Below are positions 41,866-53,149 of a DNA stretch of 64,000 nt, piece by piece. Where the stretch lies: contig JAUJYZ010001198.1 of assembly GCA_033675265.1 (NCBI GenBank), forward strand, positions 595,001-659,000, written 5' to 3'. The position numbers were made by a program, and so were the translations under genes. The notes under the pieces were generated by a model. The model did no database searches and had not been told where the DNA came from. It saw only the letters and a list, made by a program, of their open reading frames with translations. The DNA is from Actinostola sp. cb2023 (taxonomy: Eukaryota; Cnidaria; Anthozoa; Actiniaria; Actinostolidae). Within the stretch, counting starts at the first letter, position 1, and the number at the start of each line of letters is the position of its first letter.

Positions 41866-44227
41866 TCAATTACAACCATACAGTTCAACTCTCATACTTG
41901 GATTTAGATGCCATTCTTGTACAGCGAATCGAACGTGTCTGGCCGAGAAAGGAACTGGCAGGATATGTGACACCACTGTATTCATGTCAAAATTTCCTGG
42001 AAAAAACTGCGAAAAAGAAGAAAACTTTACTGATTCATCCACAGCAAAATTCCTTATATCGTGAAATTGCCTAAAGCTCCATAGTTAGTCATATTTGAGG
42101 CACAAACGTGTGACTCCAGAGCATCATGGGAGTTACTAATTCCCAAGTCCAACACATTTTGAATGTCACTTGAATTTGCTTCACTGCAATGTTCTTGTTT
42201 TGTACAAGACGTTCATGAAGAAAATGGTTGCAAATAGAAACTCCCATGATCCTTCAGAATCACATCTTACACCGTATATTATTATAAATTGAACTCACCA
42301 TGGTACCACTGACACCATATGTGGTCCACTGACCGCCTGCATCGTCACTGTACTTCAGCGTGTAGTTTGTAACATACTGATTGTAGTTGGCAGCTCTTCC
42401 CTGTGTGGCTACTTTATGAACGGTTTTCTTTGAACCGAGATCAATCTGTAAATGATGACCTAAACTAGCCATACTAGGTTTAGGGCCCCATCCACCACCT
42501 CCCAGGTTGCGATTCAGCCTGCCATTCCAGGGTTCCACATGGTAGCTATAGTAAGAGGATGCTGTGATCTGAGAGTCCAAAATCCGTCCATCTTCCATCC
42601 CAAAAGGCTTACCACAATCTGAAAATAAAAAGACATACTGAGATCACGGCTTCAGCTTTGCTCGGCAAGATATCTTGGATGTTTACAATCTTCTAATCTT
42701 TGACCAAGTAGACCGCATATGACCAGAAATGAAACTGACGTCTACTTCTGCTCAGGTATGTTAAGGCCTGGGTATTTTTCTCTTCCAAAATGGCCGCCAC
42801 AAATCAATAGGGGGTGCATGGTCTATATTCTCATCTTTGTAAACTATTGTTTTGATATTTTGGCAGATGTGATGAGGTCGCAATACTAACACTTTCTGAT
42901 AACAGTTTCCATGGAAACATGTAATCTGACCTTTGAACCCTTATTGTAAGAAAATTTGATAAAGCCTCTGGGAGATAGGTAGACTCTTTAAATATTGCGG
43001 GTATCTTTGCGTAATTGTATCAGGGTTAGTGTATACATTATCGATCCAACTGGAATGGGTGGAACTTTTAAGGGAAAGGCTAATTAAGGTAAATGTGAAT
43101 TTGATATCCTGAATTTTCTAAGAAATTAACTTACTTTTCGAAGATATCTAGTTGGACTGAAAAACTACATGACAACATGCTTTACTTCCACCCTTTTACT
43201 CTCTGATATTTGTACGCTTTACTGCTCTCCCGAAGCATTATATCATATTTTCTTGCAATTGAGGTCAAATGTCACAGGACGTGTCACCATGGCAACAGTA
43301 TAAGCCAAAATGTAGAATAGGAAAGTTTATATTAGATGTAGTGAACTCGATGCTATTGGGTACAACCAACCAAAGTTAGACTACTGTTCACCTTGAAAGG
43401 CCGTGCCGGGTCAGCCTTTACCCAGGCCTTAATATACCTGAGTGTATGTTCATACTCACCCAATTCACAATGATCACCAAAGAACAATTCTTGACATTTG
43501 CAGGTGTAGGTGTCGTTGGTGTAGACTGGAATACAAACACCGTTGTTCTTGCATGGTTTGGACAAACATTTGGTCTGGAGTTTAAGGTGTAAAACAAAGT
43601 TGTAATTGCTGTAACATATTACCAACTAACTACACAAAGTAAATGGGAATAAAATAAAGGCTATTGTATTGTATTGCATGTATACATATTTGGCGAGTCA
43701 GTTTTGCCTGGCGTCCACACTCAAATGATCGTTTTCTGATCGAAAACGTAGAGACATTTGAAAAGGAGCTCTATCGTATTACTGTAATCACACAAAACAA
43801 AGTTCATTCAAACTATGAAATGACAATGAACACTTTTTCTCACCATGATGGTAAAGTGGTAGTAGTTGTCGTTGCCTGTGAGATTGTTGGATTTGTTGAA
43901 CATGTCTGATTCAAGCAATTCACACTGATACTGTCCATTGGAATCAGGAAGCTTTGCCACATTTAAAGACCAGCATATTAGATCTGCAATACAACGTAAC
44001 AGACAAGCTTCTTCCTTCTTGAGCTGCAGGACTTTGAACGGTGTGACGCTTAAATACTTATTCTGAAGTTTGACAAAATCGGCCAAATTAAGTCGCGTTT
44101 TTGCATCGCGCACGAGTGAAGTGTTGGCTGCACTGTATTTGATGACATCAAGATTATCACATTTGGTTTGAATGGAATAACATGAAAGTATCCAAACCAA
44201 GGAAGCCAAGGCTGCGATGACATCCAT
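41866..44227 (-). CDS. Gene C: secreted PAN-EGF-F5/8C protein, four exons
   Basis: Exons in transcript order 43844-44227, 43460-43574, 42299-42618 and 41866-42006, with the same lengths as gene A (384, 115, 320, 141 nt), giving 319 residues. Visible differences from A include SCYSIQ, KKEEAC, LICWSLN and, in the EGF domain, FGDHCEL; the last exon reads PSMRVELYGCN. Introns 2 and 3 are also near identical to A over more than 2 kb, so the copies are very recent or homogenised by gene conversion. All Cys residues of the EGF domain and the two F5/8C Cys are kept. The frame is open upstream of the ATG at 44225-44227, but the signal peptide begins at that ATG. Confidence 0.92.
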
Positions 44228-44348
44228 ACTGGAACAGCTCTGGGTGACAACTGCATCGTTTGCGTGCTTAGTTATAACAAACTCATTAATTAATAACAAT
44301 CAGAATAATGAGAAATGAAATGGTGAAACAATTTTTTCTAGTTTTGAA

Positions 44349-44516
44349 AAAATAATAATCGAATAAATAATCGAATATTCCCCTTAAAGCGGGATAACGC
44401 AAGGAAAATTGGTAGAAATATTTAGTATAATGTTTATTTTAGTCTTACGTTTGTTATTTGTAAATTTTGCTTCATTTAATAAGTTAGGAAACTCAAAATA
44501 GTATTATTTTGAGCTA
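44349..44516. mobile_element. Internal part of the TTTGCAAAAATT MITE in the spacer upstream of gene C
   Basis: AATAATCGAATATTCCCCTT and AAAGCGGGATAACGC match the interior of the full copy at 48055-48285 in the spacer upstream of D. The terminal ATATCAATATATCGGGTGCA arms are missing on both sides. Confidence 0.7.
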
Positions 44517-45841
44517 TATTTTGAGCTATATTTAACAGTTATTCGCCTGACAATGATAATGATATGCTTCAAATCCATTACTTCTTACAATGACTGTTAT
44601 TAATAATAATAATAATAAGCTTTATTTAAGCAGGGAACACCTTCAGCAAGCTGTTCTCCCAGGTGTCCCTGACATTCCACATTGCACATTCCTAGTACTG
44701 ACGTTAAAAGTATTCAAGTTCAAACTCCCGCTAAGTGTTTAATTGTTTTTCTGTCGTTAATATTGTAATATTATCAATACTGTAAAATTGATAATGTCTA
44801 ATAAGAGTGAACTGAAGTTGATGAAAGTTAAAAATAAATTCAATAAAACTGAAAAGGGCTCCTGTGAAAAGTTATCTGGTCGACAGTCATACATATTGCG
44901 AGGATATCGGAAAGTTCCTCTTAAATATCTACCAGTATGCGGAGACAAACCGATACAAGAAAACAATTAAGAATGGAAGACGCCGGCTCACAAAACATGA
45001 ATTAATAATTCACGACGACAAAAATGCTTGGATAAAGTTTGTTCAACTTTAATCTTGAATTCTGCAAGAATTACAAATCGTTTGCGAAGCTATGCATGAA
45101 GCACTCGAAAGAGTTTTTAATTTCTCGTGTGAAGTCAGTTTCAGTGATGTCAGCTGCTATGTGTACGTATTCGTCACTCTGGTAACTAAGAAATAGTTAG
45201 ATAACCACTGCATGGGAGATATTTATTTTTAATTTTTCAGTCCTTTAATTCAATGTTGTTAGACCTGGGCTGACTACATGTCAACATGAATTGATCTTGA
45301 AAACCCAAACACTTTGTGATATCGTGTACTTGTTGTCAGCCGCTGAAACACATTTTGAGAAAAGTGTGTTTTGAACTGCCCTATGTTTCTCAAAGTCATG
45401 ATAATAATTGATACGAGGACACAACAAAGTGTTGTTAATTACACCTTACTTTAATGAGCTTTCAAATTAAAATTTAAGAAATTAAATTAAAATTTCTTAA
45501 TTCATACTGAGCCCCATCCAATAACTGTTTATTAAAAACACCTGTCAGCCCTCGTTCAGTTTACAACGAAAAAACTTCTTCAGATTGTTCTTGTAAATAG
45601 CTTATCGTTTCCTCACCAAACTCGAGAAATCTTTAAAAGTCCGATAACACTCACATCGGTGTGCATAATTATACCCTCACCAACAATCTATCCAATCAAA
45701 TCCGTATTTTGGTCACGTGCCGATCCAATAGAGTTACGCAACCGGGGCCTGGTGGTTACATGTAAGCAGACGAAGTGCGATACACTAGCCCATCACTGGC
45801 TAAATTTGCATGTGCATCAGTAGTGGACAAAAATGGTGATC

Positions 45842-46082
45842 AATGGGGAGTTTGCAGGTCTTGCGTGACATTTTAAATTTTAATCCAACATTAACCGAAG
45901 TTGGCTTTTTTCTTAAAACGGCGTATGGTGGTGGGCAACAGCTTGCCCATACCATTCGCTCTATTCATCGAAATTACTTCAAAATTTCAATTTTTGCTAA
46001 CTTTGGTGTGCTCTTTTCAAATATTATGTTTTTGTTGGACTAAAATTTAAAATGTCACTCAAGACCTGCAAACTCCCCATTA
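45842..46082. mobile_element. MITE AATGGGGAGTTTGCAGGTCT, long copy
   Basis: Same terminal arms as 35461-35624, but the interior keeps about 80 bp more, including AACCGAAGTTGGCTTTTTTC and a small GTATGGTGGTGGGCAA / TTGCCCATACCAT hairpin. Confidence 0.82.
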
Positions 46083-46094
46083 TATAATTTTAAT

Positions 46095-46335
46095 TACAAA
46101 CACAGATCGCGTGTCTTTGAATAGATTGTGCAACTTTTATTTGGTCACAGTCGATTACAACCATAGATTGCATGACATTGGTCACAGTCAATTACAACCA
46201 TAGATTGCGTGACATTGGTCACAGTCAATTACAACAATAGATTGCGTGACATTGGTCACAGTCAATTACAACCATATATTGCGTGACATTGGTCACAGTC
46301 AATTACAACAATAGATTGCGTGACATTGGTCACAG
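46095..46335. repeat. 37-bp minisatellite downstream of gene D
   Basis: About six units, several with AACAATAGATTGCG, running into the stop codon of gene D. Confidence 0.9.
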
Positions 46336-47931
46336 TCAATTACAACCATACAGTTCAACTCTTATTGTTGGATAACTATGCCACTTTTGGACAACGAATC
46401 GAACGTGTCTGGCCGAGAAAGGAACTGGAAGGACATGAGACACCACTGTATTCATGTCGATATTTCCTGGAAAAAACTGCGAAAAAAAGAAAACTATTAA
46501 GTCATCTACGTCATCTACAGCTCCACAGTTAGTCATAAAGGTGTGACCCCAGAGCATCATGGGAGTTACTAATCGCCAAGATAGTCCAACACATTTTGAA
46601 TGTCATTTGAATTTCCTTCACCGCAATGTTCTTAATATATACCCCCTCCCCCTTTCCCCTTTCCGCCTTCCCCTAAGACCGCCAAGCTACGTAGGCTAAT
46701 GTAAGCAAAACTCACCATGGTACGATTGACACCATATGTGGTCCACTGACCGCCATCGTCACTGTACTTCAGCGTGTAGTTAGTAACATACTGACTGTAG
46801 CGAATATATCTTCCCTGTGTGGCTACTTTATGAACGGTTTTCTTTGAACCGAGATCAATCTGTAAATATTGTCCAGCTGCAGAATATTTTGCCAACCATC
46901 CACCACCTCCCAGGTTGCGATTTAGCCTGCCATTCCAGGGTGCCATATTGTTGCTATAGGAAGAGGATGCTGTGATCTGAGAGCCCAAAATCCGTCCATC
47001 TTCCATCCCAAAAGGCTTACCACAATCTGAAAATGAAAAGACATACTGAGATCACTTCAGCTTCGCTCGGTCCTGATATCTCGGTTTCCAATCTTCTAAG
47101 TCTTTGACCAAGTAGACCGTACATGATATGACCAGAAATGAAAATGACGTCTACTTCTGTATGTTCATACTCACCCAATTCACAATGATCACCAAAGAAC
47201 AATTCTTGACATTTGCAGGTGTAGGTGTCGTTGGTGTAGACTGGAATACAAACACCGTTGTTCTGGCATGGTTTGGACAAACATTTGGTCTGGAGTTTAA
47301 GGTGTAAAACAAAGTTGTAATTGCTGTAGCATATTACCAACTAACTATACAAAGTAAATGGGAATAAAATAAAGGCTATTGTATTGTATTGCATGTATAC
47401 ATATAAGTTTTGCCTGGCGTCCACACTCAAATGATCGTTTTCATCGAAAACGTAGGGACATTTGAAAAGGAGCTCTATCGTATTACTGTAATCACACAAA
47501 ACAAAGTTCATTCAAACTATAAAATGACAACGAACACTTTTTCTCACCATGATCGTAAAGTGGTGGTAGCTGTCGTTGTCTGTGAGATTGTTGGATTTGT
47601 TGAACATGTCTGATTCAAGCAACTCACACTGATACTGTCCATCGGAATCAGGAAGCTTTGCCACATTTAAAGACCGGCAATTGAGATCTGCAATACAACG
47701 TAACAGACAAGCTTCTTTCTTCTTGAGCTGCAGGACTTTGAAGGGTGTGACGCTTAAATACTTATTCTGAAGTTTGACAAAATCGGCCAAATTAAATCGC
47801 GTTTTTGTATCGTGCACGAGTGAAGTGTTGGCTGCACTGTATTTGATGACATCAAGATTATCACATTTGGTTTGCATGGAATAACATGAAAGTATCCAAA
47901 CCAAAGAAGCCAAGGCTGCGATGACATCCAT
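46336..47931 (-). CDS. Gene D: secreted PAN-EGF-F5/8C protein, four exons, compact
   Basis: Exons in transcript order 47548-47931, 47175-47289, 46716-47026 and 46336-46476 (384, 115, 311, 141 nt) give 316 residues with intact phases. The signal peptide is ALASLVWILSC. The PAN domain has DTKTRFNL and DLNCRSLN like gene B. The EGF domain is KPCQNNGVC with FGDHCEL. F5/8C has WNGRLNRNL, YLQIDLGSKK and PTIRVELYGC; the splice junction follows NRTM, which adds a sequon. Intron 2 is only 148 bp, against 838-842 bp in A and C. It is the intact partner of the broken gene B. Confidence 0.92.
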
Positions 47932-48054
47932 ACTGGAACAGCTCTGGGTGACAACTGCATCACTTGCGTGCTTAGTTATAACACTGAACTCATTAATTAA
48001 TAACAATCAGAATAATGAGAAATGAATTGGTGAAACAATTTTTTCTAGTTTTGA

Positions 48055-48285
48055 AAAAATAATAATCGAATAAATAATCGAATATTCCCCTTAAAGCGGG
48101 ATAACGCCAGCAAAGTTGGTAGAAATATTTAGTATAATGTTTATTTTAGTCTTACGTTTGTTATTTGTAAATTTTGCTTCATTTAATAAGTTAGGAAACT
48201 CAAAATAGTATTATTTAATTACCCATAATGCACCTGATATATTGATATATCGTGGCGGCCAGAATTTTTGCAAATGACTGTATTA
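48055..48285. mobile_element. MITE, TTTGCAAAAATTYTGGCC family, in the spacer upstream of gene D
   Basis: The right arm (TTACCCATAATGCACCTGAT, ATATTGATATATCGTGGCGG, CCAGAATTTTTGCAAATGAC) is complete; the left arm is cut down to AATAATCGAATAAATAATCG. Confidence 0.78.
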
Positions 48286-48499
48286 CTGAGCTATATTTAA
48301 CAATTATTCGCCTGACAATGATAATGCTTCAAATCCATTACTTATTACAATGATGTTTTTAGTTTGAAAACTTCCAGAGTTATTTGCAGATTCCTAGTAC
48401 TACTGACATTAAAAGTATTCAAGTTCAAACTCCATCTAAGTTTTTGTTTTTCTGTCGTTAATAATGGAATACTATCAATACTGTAAAAATAATAATGTG

Positions 48500-48655
48500 T
48501 AATAGAGTGCAAACCATATGTCTGTGAAACAGTACTAACTAATAATAGTATTAAATAGCACTGATGAAACAATAGAAAACAATAGATATAACACTATTAA
48601 ATTTAGTAATAGTACTATTTAGTAATAGTACTATTTCATGGAACTGGACAGTCAT
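48500..48655. mobile_element. Partial MITE related to 57153-57297
   Basis: AATAGAGTGCAAACC, TAGCACTGATGAAACAATAG then AAAACAATAGATATA and AGTACTATTTAGTA motifs match the element at 57153-57297, although the right end is lost. Confidence 0.6.
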
Positions 48656-49212
48656 ACATATTGCGAGGATACTCGGAAAGTTCCTCTTATCTACCAGTAT
48701 GAGATAAACCCATACAAGAAAACAATTAAGAATGGAAGACGCCGGCTCACAAAACATGAATTAATAATTCACGACTTCAAAAATGCTTGGATAAAGTTTG
48801 TTCAACTTTAATCTTGAATTCTGCAAGAATTACAAATCGTTTGCGAAGCTATACATGAAGCACTCGAAAGAGTTTTTAATTTCTCGTGTGAAGTCAGTTT
48901 CAGTGGGATGTCAGCTGCTATGTGTACGTATTCGTCACTCTGGTAACTAAGAAATAGTTAGATAATCACTGCATGGGAGATATTTATTTTTAATTTTTCA
49001 GTTCTTTAATTCAATGTTGTTCGACCTGGGCTGACTACTTGTCAACATGAATTGATCTTGAAAACCCAAACACTTTGTGATATCGTGTACTTGTTGTCAG
49101 TGCTGAAACACATTTTGAGAAAAGTGTGTTTTGAACTGCCCTATGTTTCTCAAAGTCATGATAATAATTGATATGAAGACACAACAAAGTCTAGTTAATT
49201 ACACCTTACTTT

Positions 49213-49420
49213 AAAGGGGGACTATTACCAAGATCTCTTGATTTTGATGAATCTTTGTAAGTAAGTAAGTAGACTTTATTTAAAGAGGGTGACACGTGAC
49301 AATATAGAAGTAAACTGATAAATCAACACCGCTTCGCTCCATACATTTGTTCATGTTTAATGTCTTGAATTATTTTATTTCAATGTAGCTAAACGTTTGT
49401 GTGAAGGAGTTTTCTTACAA
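49213..49420. mobile_element. Internally deleted AGGGGGACTAG element
   Basis: TTAA then AGGGGGACTATTACC begins the copy. It then contains a CTTTATTTAAAGAGGGTGAC piece and the GCTTCGCTCCATACATTTGT then AACGTTTGTGTGAAGGAGTT block of the family. The right terminus is missing. Confidence 0.65.
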
Positions 49421-49515
49421 ATTAAATTTAAAGCAATAAAATTAAAATTTCCCAATTCATACTGAGCCCCATCCAATAACTGTTTATTAAAAACACCTGT
49501 CAGCCCTCGTTCAGT

Positions 49516-49609
49516 TAGTCTGATTTTCAGACGCCGCGCGGCTCATGTCATACGCTCCACTCCCTCCCGACATGAGCGCATGACACATGAGCCGTCTGAA
49601 AATCAGGCA
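49516..49609. mobile_element. Palindromic element with 10-bp target duplication and an empty site in paralogous DNA
   Basis: TAGTCTGATTTTCAGACG at the left and CGTCTGAAAATCAGGCA at the right; inner arms GCTCATGTCATACGCTC and GAGCGCATGACACATGAGC. CTCGTTCAGT flanks both sides (49506-49515 and 49610-49619). In the spacers upstream of B and C the same sequence is uninterrupted: CAGCCCTCGTTCAGTTTACA at about 41187 and 45547. Confidence 0.9.
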
Positions 49610-49689
49610 CTCGTTCAGTTTACAACGAAAAACTTCTTCAGATTGTTCTTGTAAATAGCTTATCGTTTCCTCACCAAACTCGAGAAATC

Positions 49690-50035
49690 TTTAAAAGTCC
49701 GATAACACTTAAATCGATGTGCATAATTCCTCTAATTATACCCTCACCAACAATCTATCGAATCAAATCCGTGTTTTGGTCACGTGCCGATCCAATAGAG
49801 TCATTTTTGTATGCGTAAATAACACTCACATCGGTGTGCATAATTCCTCTAATTATACCCTCACCAACAATCTATCCAATCAAATCCGTGTTTTGGTCAC
49901 GTGCAGATCCAATAGAGTCATTTTTGTATACGTAAATAACACTCACATCGGTGTGCATAATTCCTCTACTTATACCGTCACCAACAATCTATCCAATCAA
50001 ATCCGTAATTTGGTAACGTGCCGATCCAATTAGCC
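49690..50035. repeat. 118-bp tandem repeat, three units
   Basis: Units start at GATAACACTCACATCGGTGT then GCATAATTCCTCTAATTATA and include TCACGTGCCGATCCAATAGA. Only one unit is present in the matching place upstream of A, B and C, so the triplication is specific to this end of the array. Confidence 0.9.
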
Positions 50036-50347
50036 ATTACCTAAACGAGCAGGGGACTGGGAACGAGTTTATTATAATTAATGTAATTACGAAACTAAGT
50101 TCATGACATGAAACAGCATGTTGAAATTAGTATCTGCAAAGTGTGATGTGATTTGAGCAAATTAATTCTGTCGGAATTATAAACTTTTGAAATTGTGTTG
50201 TCCAGCCAACATTTTACAGTGAATGTATGGTTTGGCTGGACAACGTCAAAAAATTACAGAGTTTGTATGGGAAAATAGACATCTTTGATGCCCTCTAGCA
50301 TCGTCAATATTGTTAAAAAGAACTTCAAAATCGAACAAGCAGTCAGG

Positions 50348-50412
50348 TAGTCTAATGGATAAGTAGTGAGCGTAATGTGCGCGGGGTCAATGATTCAACT
50401 CTGATTGATGAT
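50348..50412 (+). other. Degenerate tRNA-Arg-like sequence
   Basis: CAGGTAGTCTAATGGATAAG resembles an Arg-tRNA A box and GGGGTCAATGATTCAACTC a damaged B box. It is probably a tRNA pseudogene or SINE head. Confidence 0.45.
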
Positions 50413-50500
50413 GTATTACTAATTTTTTTTCATGATAAGAAAGAGGTAGTAAGTCTACTAAGTTAAAGGTAAGTAACATAATGGTCAATATACAATACTT

Positions 50501-50590
50501 TCAGTGTCTTGATCAGCGTCTTGATCAGTGTCTTGATCAGTGTCTTGATCAGTGTCTTGATCAGTGTCTTGATCAGTGTCTTGATCAGTT
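50501..50590. repeat. 12-bp tandem repeat
   Basis: Seven units of GTGTCTTGATCA, one with GCGTC. Confidence 0.92.
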
Positions 50591-51004
50591 CTTCCTCCGG
50601 TATCAAGATACATCCACCTGACCCGAATCGTGAGAGCTGATTGGTTATTGAGCTAATGAATTATTAATGAGTGAGAATTTCATTTTGAGCTATGGTAATC
50701 CTTAGTTCAAAACATTTCAAAATGAATTTTGATACATAATATATAATAGCTTGATTGTTTGAACTTAGTAAACGGTCAAAGTTCTTGTGACTAGATTATT
50801 GATTTTTATCTTATCTGCTAGTTTACATGAAGAAATCTAAACGTAACTGGGAATAGAATGAACACTTTAATAGCATGTGTTCTTTTGTTTCGATTTCATT
50901 TTGCCTGCAAAAGATGCAGAGCTATCGTTTGGTTGGCTTGTATCCTTTGCTTTCCATACAATGTAAATGGCCGGATCAGTTGAGCCATTTCGGCCCCAAA
51001 AATA

Positions 51005-51060
51005 GGGCCAATTTGGCGTCACCCTCGTTGGTTCCAACCTTTATTGGTGGAGTTGTGTAC
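51005..51060. repeat. Dispersed repeat end shared with the window's right edge
   Basis: ATTTGGCGTCACCCTCGTTG then GTTCCAACCTTTATTGGTGG occurs again at 63959-64000. The right-edge copy follows a transposase remnant, so both may be the same transposon end. Confidence 0.65.
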
Positions 51061-51134
51061 TTTTCTTGCACAGACATGTTGTACTATTTGAAGAATTTGC
51101 TGAATAAAAATCAATAAATATTGGTATATAATCG

Positions 51135-51500
51135 AAGGTGACCTGATGCATAATGACGTAATATGATTACAACTACCAGAATGCTTTGCGCATCTTATTT
51201 TGTGAGATAATTAGTAACCTTTGTCTTAGTGAATTGTGAACTGTTTATTAAACATTACTTGGCAGCTAAAACCGAATTACCTTATGCATAATGACGTAAT
51301 ATGACTATAACTACCAGAATGCTTTGCGCATCTTATTTTGTGAGATAATTAGTAACCTTTGTCTTAGTGAATTGTGAACTGTTTATTAAACATTATTTGG
51401 CAGCTAAAACCGAATTATAAAAATCTAGACAAAAAAGAAAATTCGCAAAGCATTCTGGTAGTAGTAGTCACATTACGTCATTATGCATAAGGTCTATAAG
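51135..51500. mobile_element. Inverted-repeat element with an internally duplicated 157-bp arm
   Basis: TGCATAATGACGTAATATGA then CTACCAGAATGCTTTGCGCA and 110 bp more are present twice in tandem (51145 and about 51291). The inverse, CGCAAAGCATTCTGGTAGTA then ACATTACGTCATTATGCATA, closes the element. Confidence 0.8.
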
Positions 51501-51880
51501 ACCACTCGTTCTCGTTTTCTATGAGTTCAAATAGTCATCTCGACGCTACGCGCCTCGTGGTGACTTCACGAAAGAAAGACGATGAGTGCGACGAAGAAGA
51601 CGTTTGTTTTTATCTTTGAAAACGTCCAGAGAAATCACTACAATTAATTAAATGCAACCATAAAGTTCAACTCTCATGTCTGGATGATAGTTCCACTCTT
51701 GGACAACGAATCGAACGTGTCTGGTTGAGAAAGGAACTGGCAGGACATGTGACACCACTGTATTGCTGTCAACATTTCCAGGAAAAGTCTGAAAATGAAA
51801 ATTGATTTTATTTCAGAAAACAAATCAGTTGAAAAAAACGCGTGCTCTTCAAACCTTGAAAATTATCTGGAAATTCAATG

Positions 51881-52540
51881 CCATGTACACTCCCTGTATT
51901 GCACCGTTGATAGTATAGTTAGCCCAGAGAGTACCATTATCTACCATGTACACTCCCTGTATTGCACCGTTGATAGCATAGTTAGTCCAGAGAGTACCAT
52001 TATCTATCATGTACACTCATCTGTATTGCACCGTTGATAGCATAGTTAGTCCAGAGAGTACCATTATCTACCATATACACTTACCTGTATTGCACCGTTG
52101 ATAGCATAGTTAGTCCAGAGAGTACCATTATCTACCATGTACTCTCACCTGTATTGCACCGTTGATAGCATAGTTAGTCCAGAGAGTACCATTATCTACC
52201 ATATACACTCACCTGTATTGCACCGTTGATCAGTAGTATGTAGTTAGTCCAGAGAGTACCATTATCTACCATATACACTCACCTGTATTGCACCGTTGAT
52301 AGTATAGTTAGTCCAGAGAGTACCATTATCGACCATGTACACTCACCTGTATTGCACCGTTGATAGAATAGTTAGTCCAGAGAGTACCATTATCGACCAT
52401 GTACACTCACCTGTATTGCACCGTTGATAGTATAGTTAGTCCAGAGAGTACCATTATCTACCATGTACACTCACCTGTATTGTACCGTTGATAGTATAAT
52501 AGTTAGTCCAGAGAGTACCATTATCACTATACTGTAGCGT
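51881..52540 (-). repeat. 63/64-bp array amplifying the end of exon 3 and its splice donor
   Basis: Ten units start at 51881, 51944, 52007, 52071, 52135, 52199, 52269, 52333, 52397 and 52461. Each repeats the last codons of gene E exon 3 (GTACTCTCTGGACTAACTAT on the gene strand), then CAATACAG and the first intron bases. The last unit contains the real donor at 52474. Seven units carry a usable CAG|GTRAG; three (51881, 51944, 52007) have lost GT. Confidence 0.92.
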
Positions 52541-53149
52541 GTACTTTGTCACCCAATGGGGATGGCGATATCTTCCCTGTGTGGCTACTTTATAAACGAT
52601 CTTTTTTGAACCGAGATCAATCTGTAGATATTCACCTACATTAGCTTTACTAGGGGCCCACGCTCCCCCTCCCAGGTTGCTATTCAGCCTGCCATTCTCG
52701 GGTAATACACTGTTGCTATTAATAGTAAGAGGATGCTGTGATCTAAGAGTCCAAAATCCGTCCATCTTCCATCCCAAAAGCCTTACTGCAATCTGCAAAT
52801 AAGTTTGGTTATCTGGTTTTTGGTAAAGTAACATTACTAATACCATAAAGTACAAATTAGCACTCTAAAGTCTATTGGGTTAGTACGAGGTCCCTTGTCT
52901 GGCTTTTGCATCCTGAATATGTACATGAAGTAAGAGTGTATGTTATGTATGCCCTTGGACATGCAATATACTATTAAGTTAAGTTTAGCAGTCTTACCGT
53001 ATTGACATCTATCGCCTTTATATCCTGGTCTACAGTGACAAACATAGTTTAGTCCGTTGGAATCAACGACACATGTTCCATTCTTGCACAAGTCAGGATC
53101 GTCTTCGCACGGATTCTGCAACACATCATTTGACTTCATAGATAAACTA

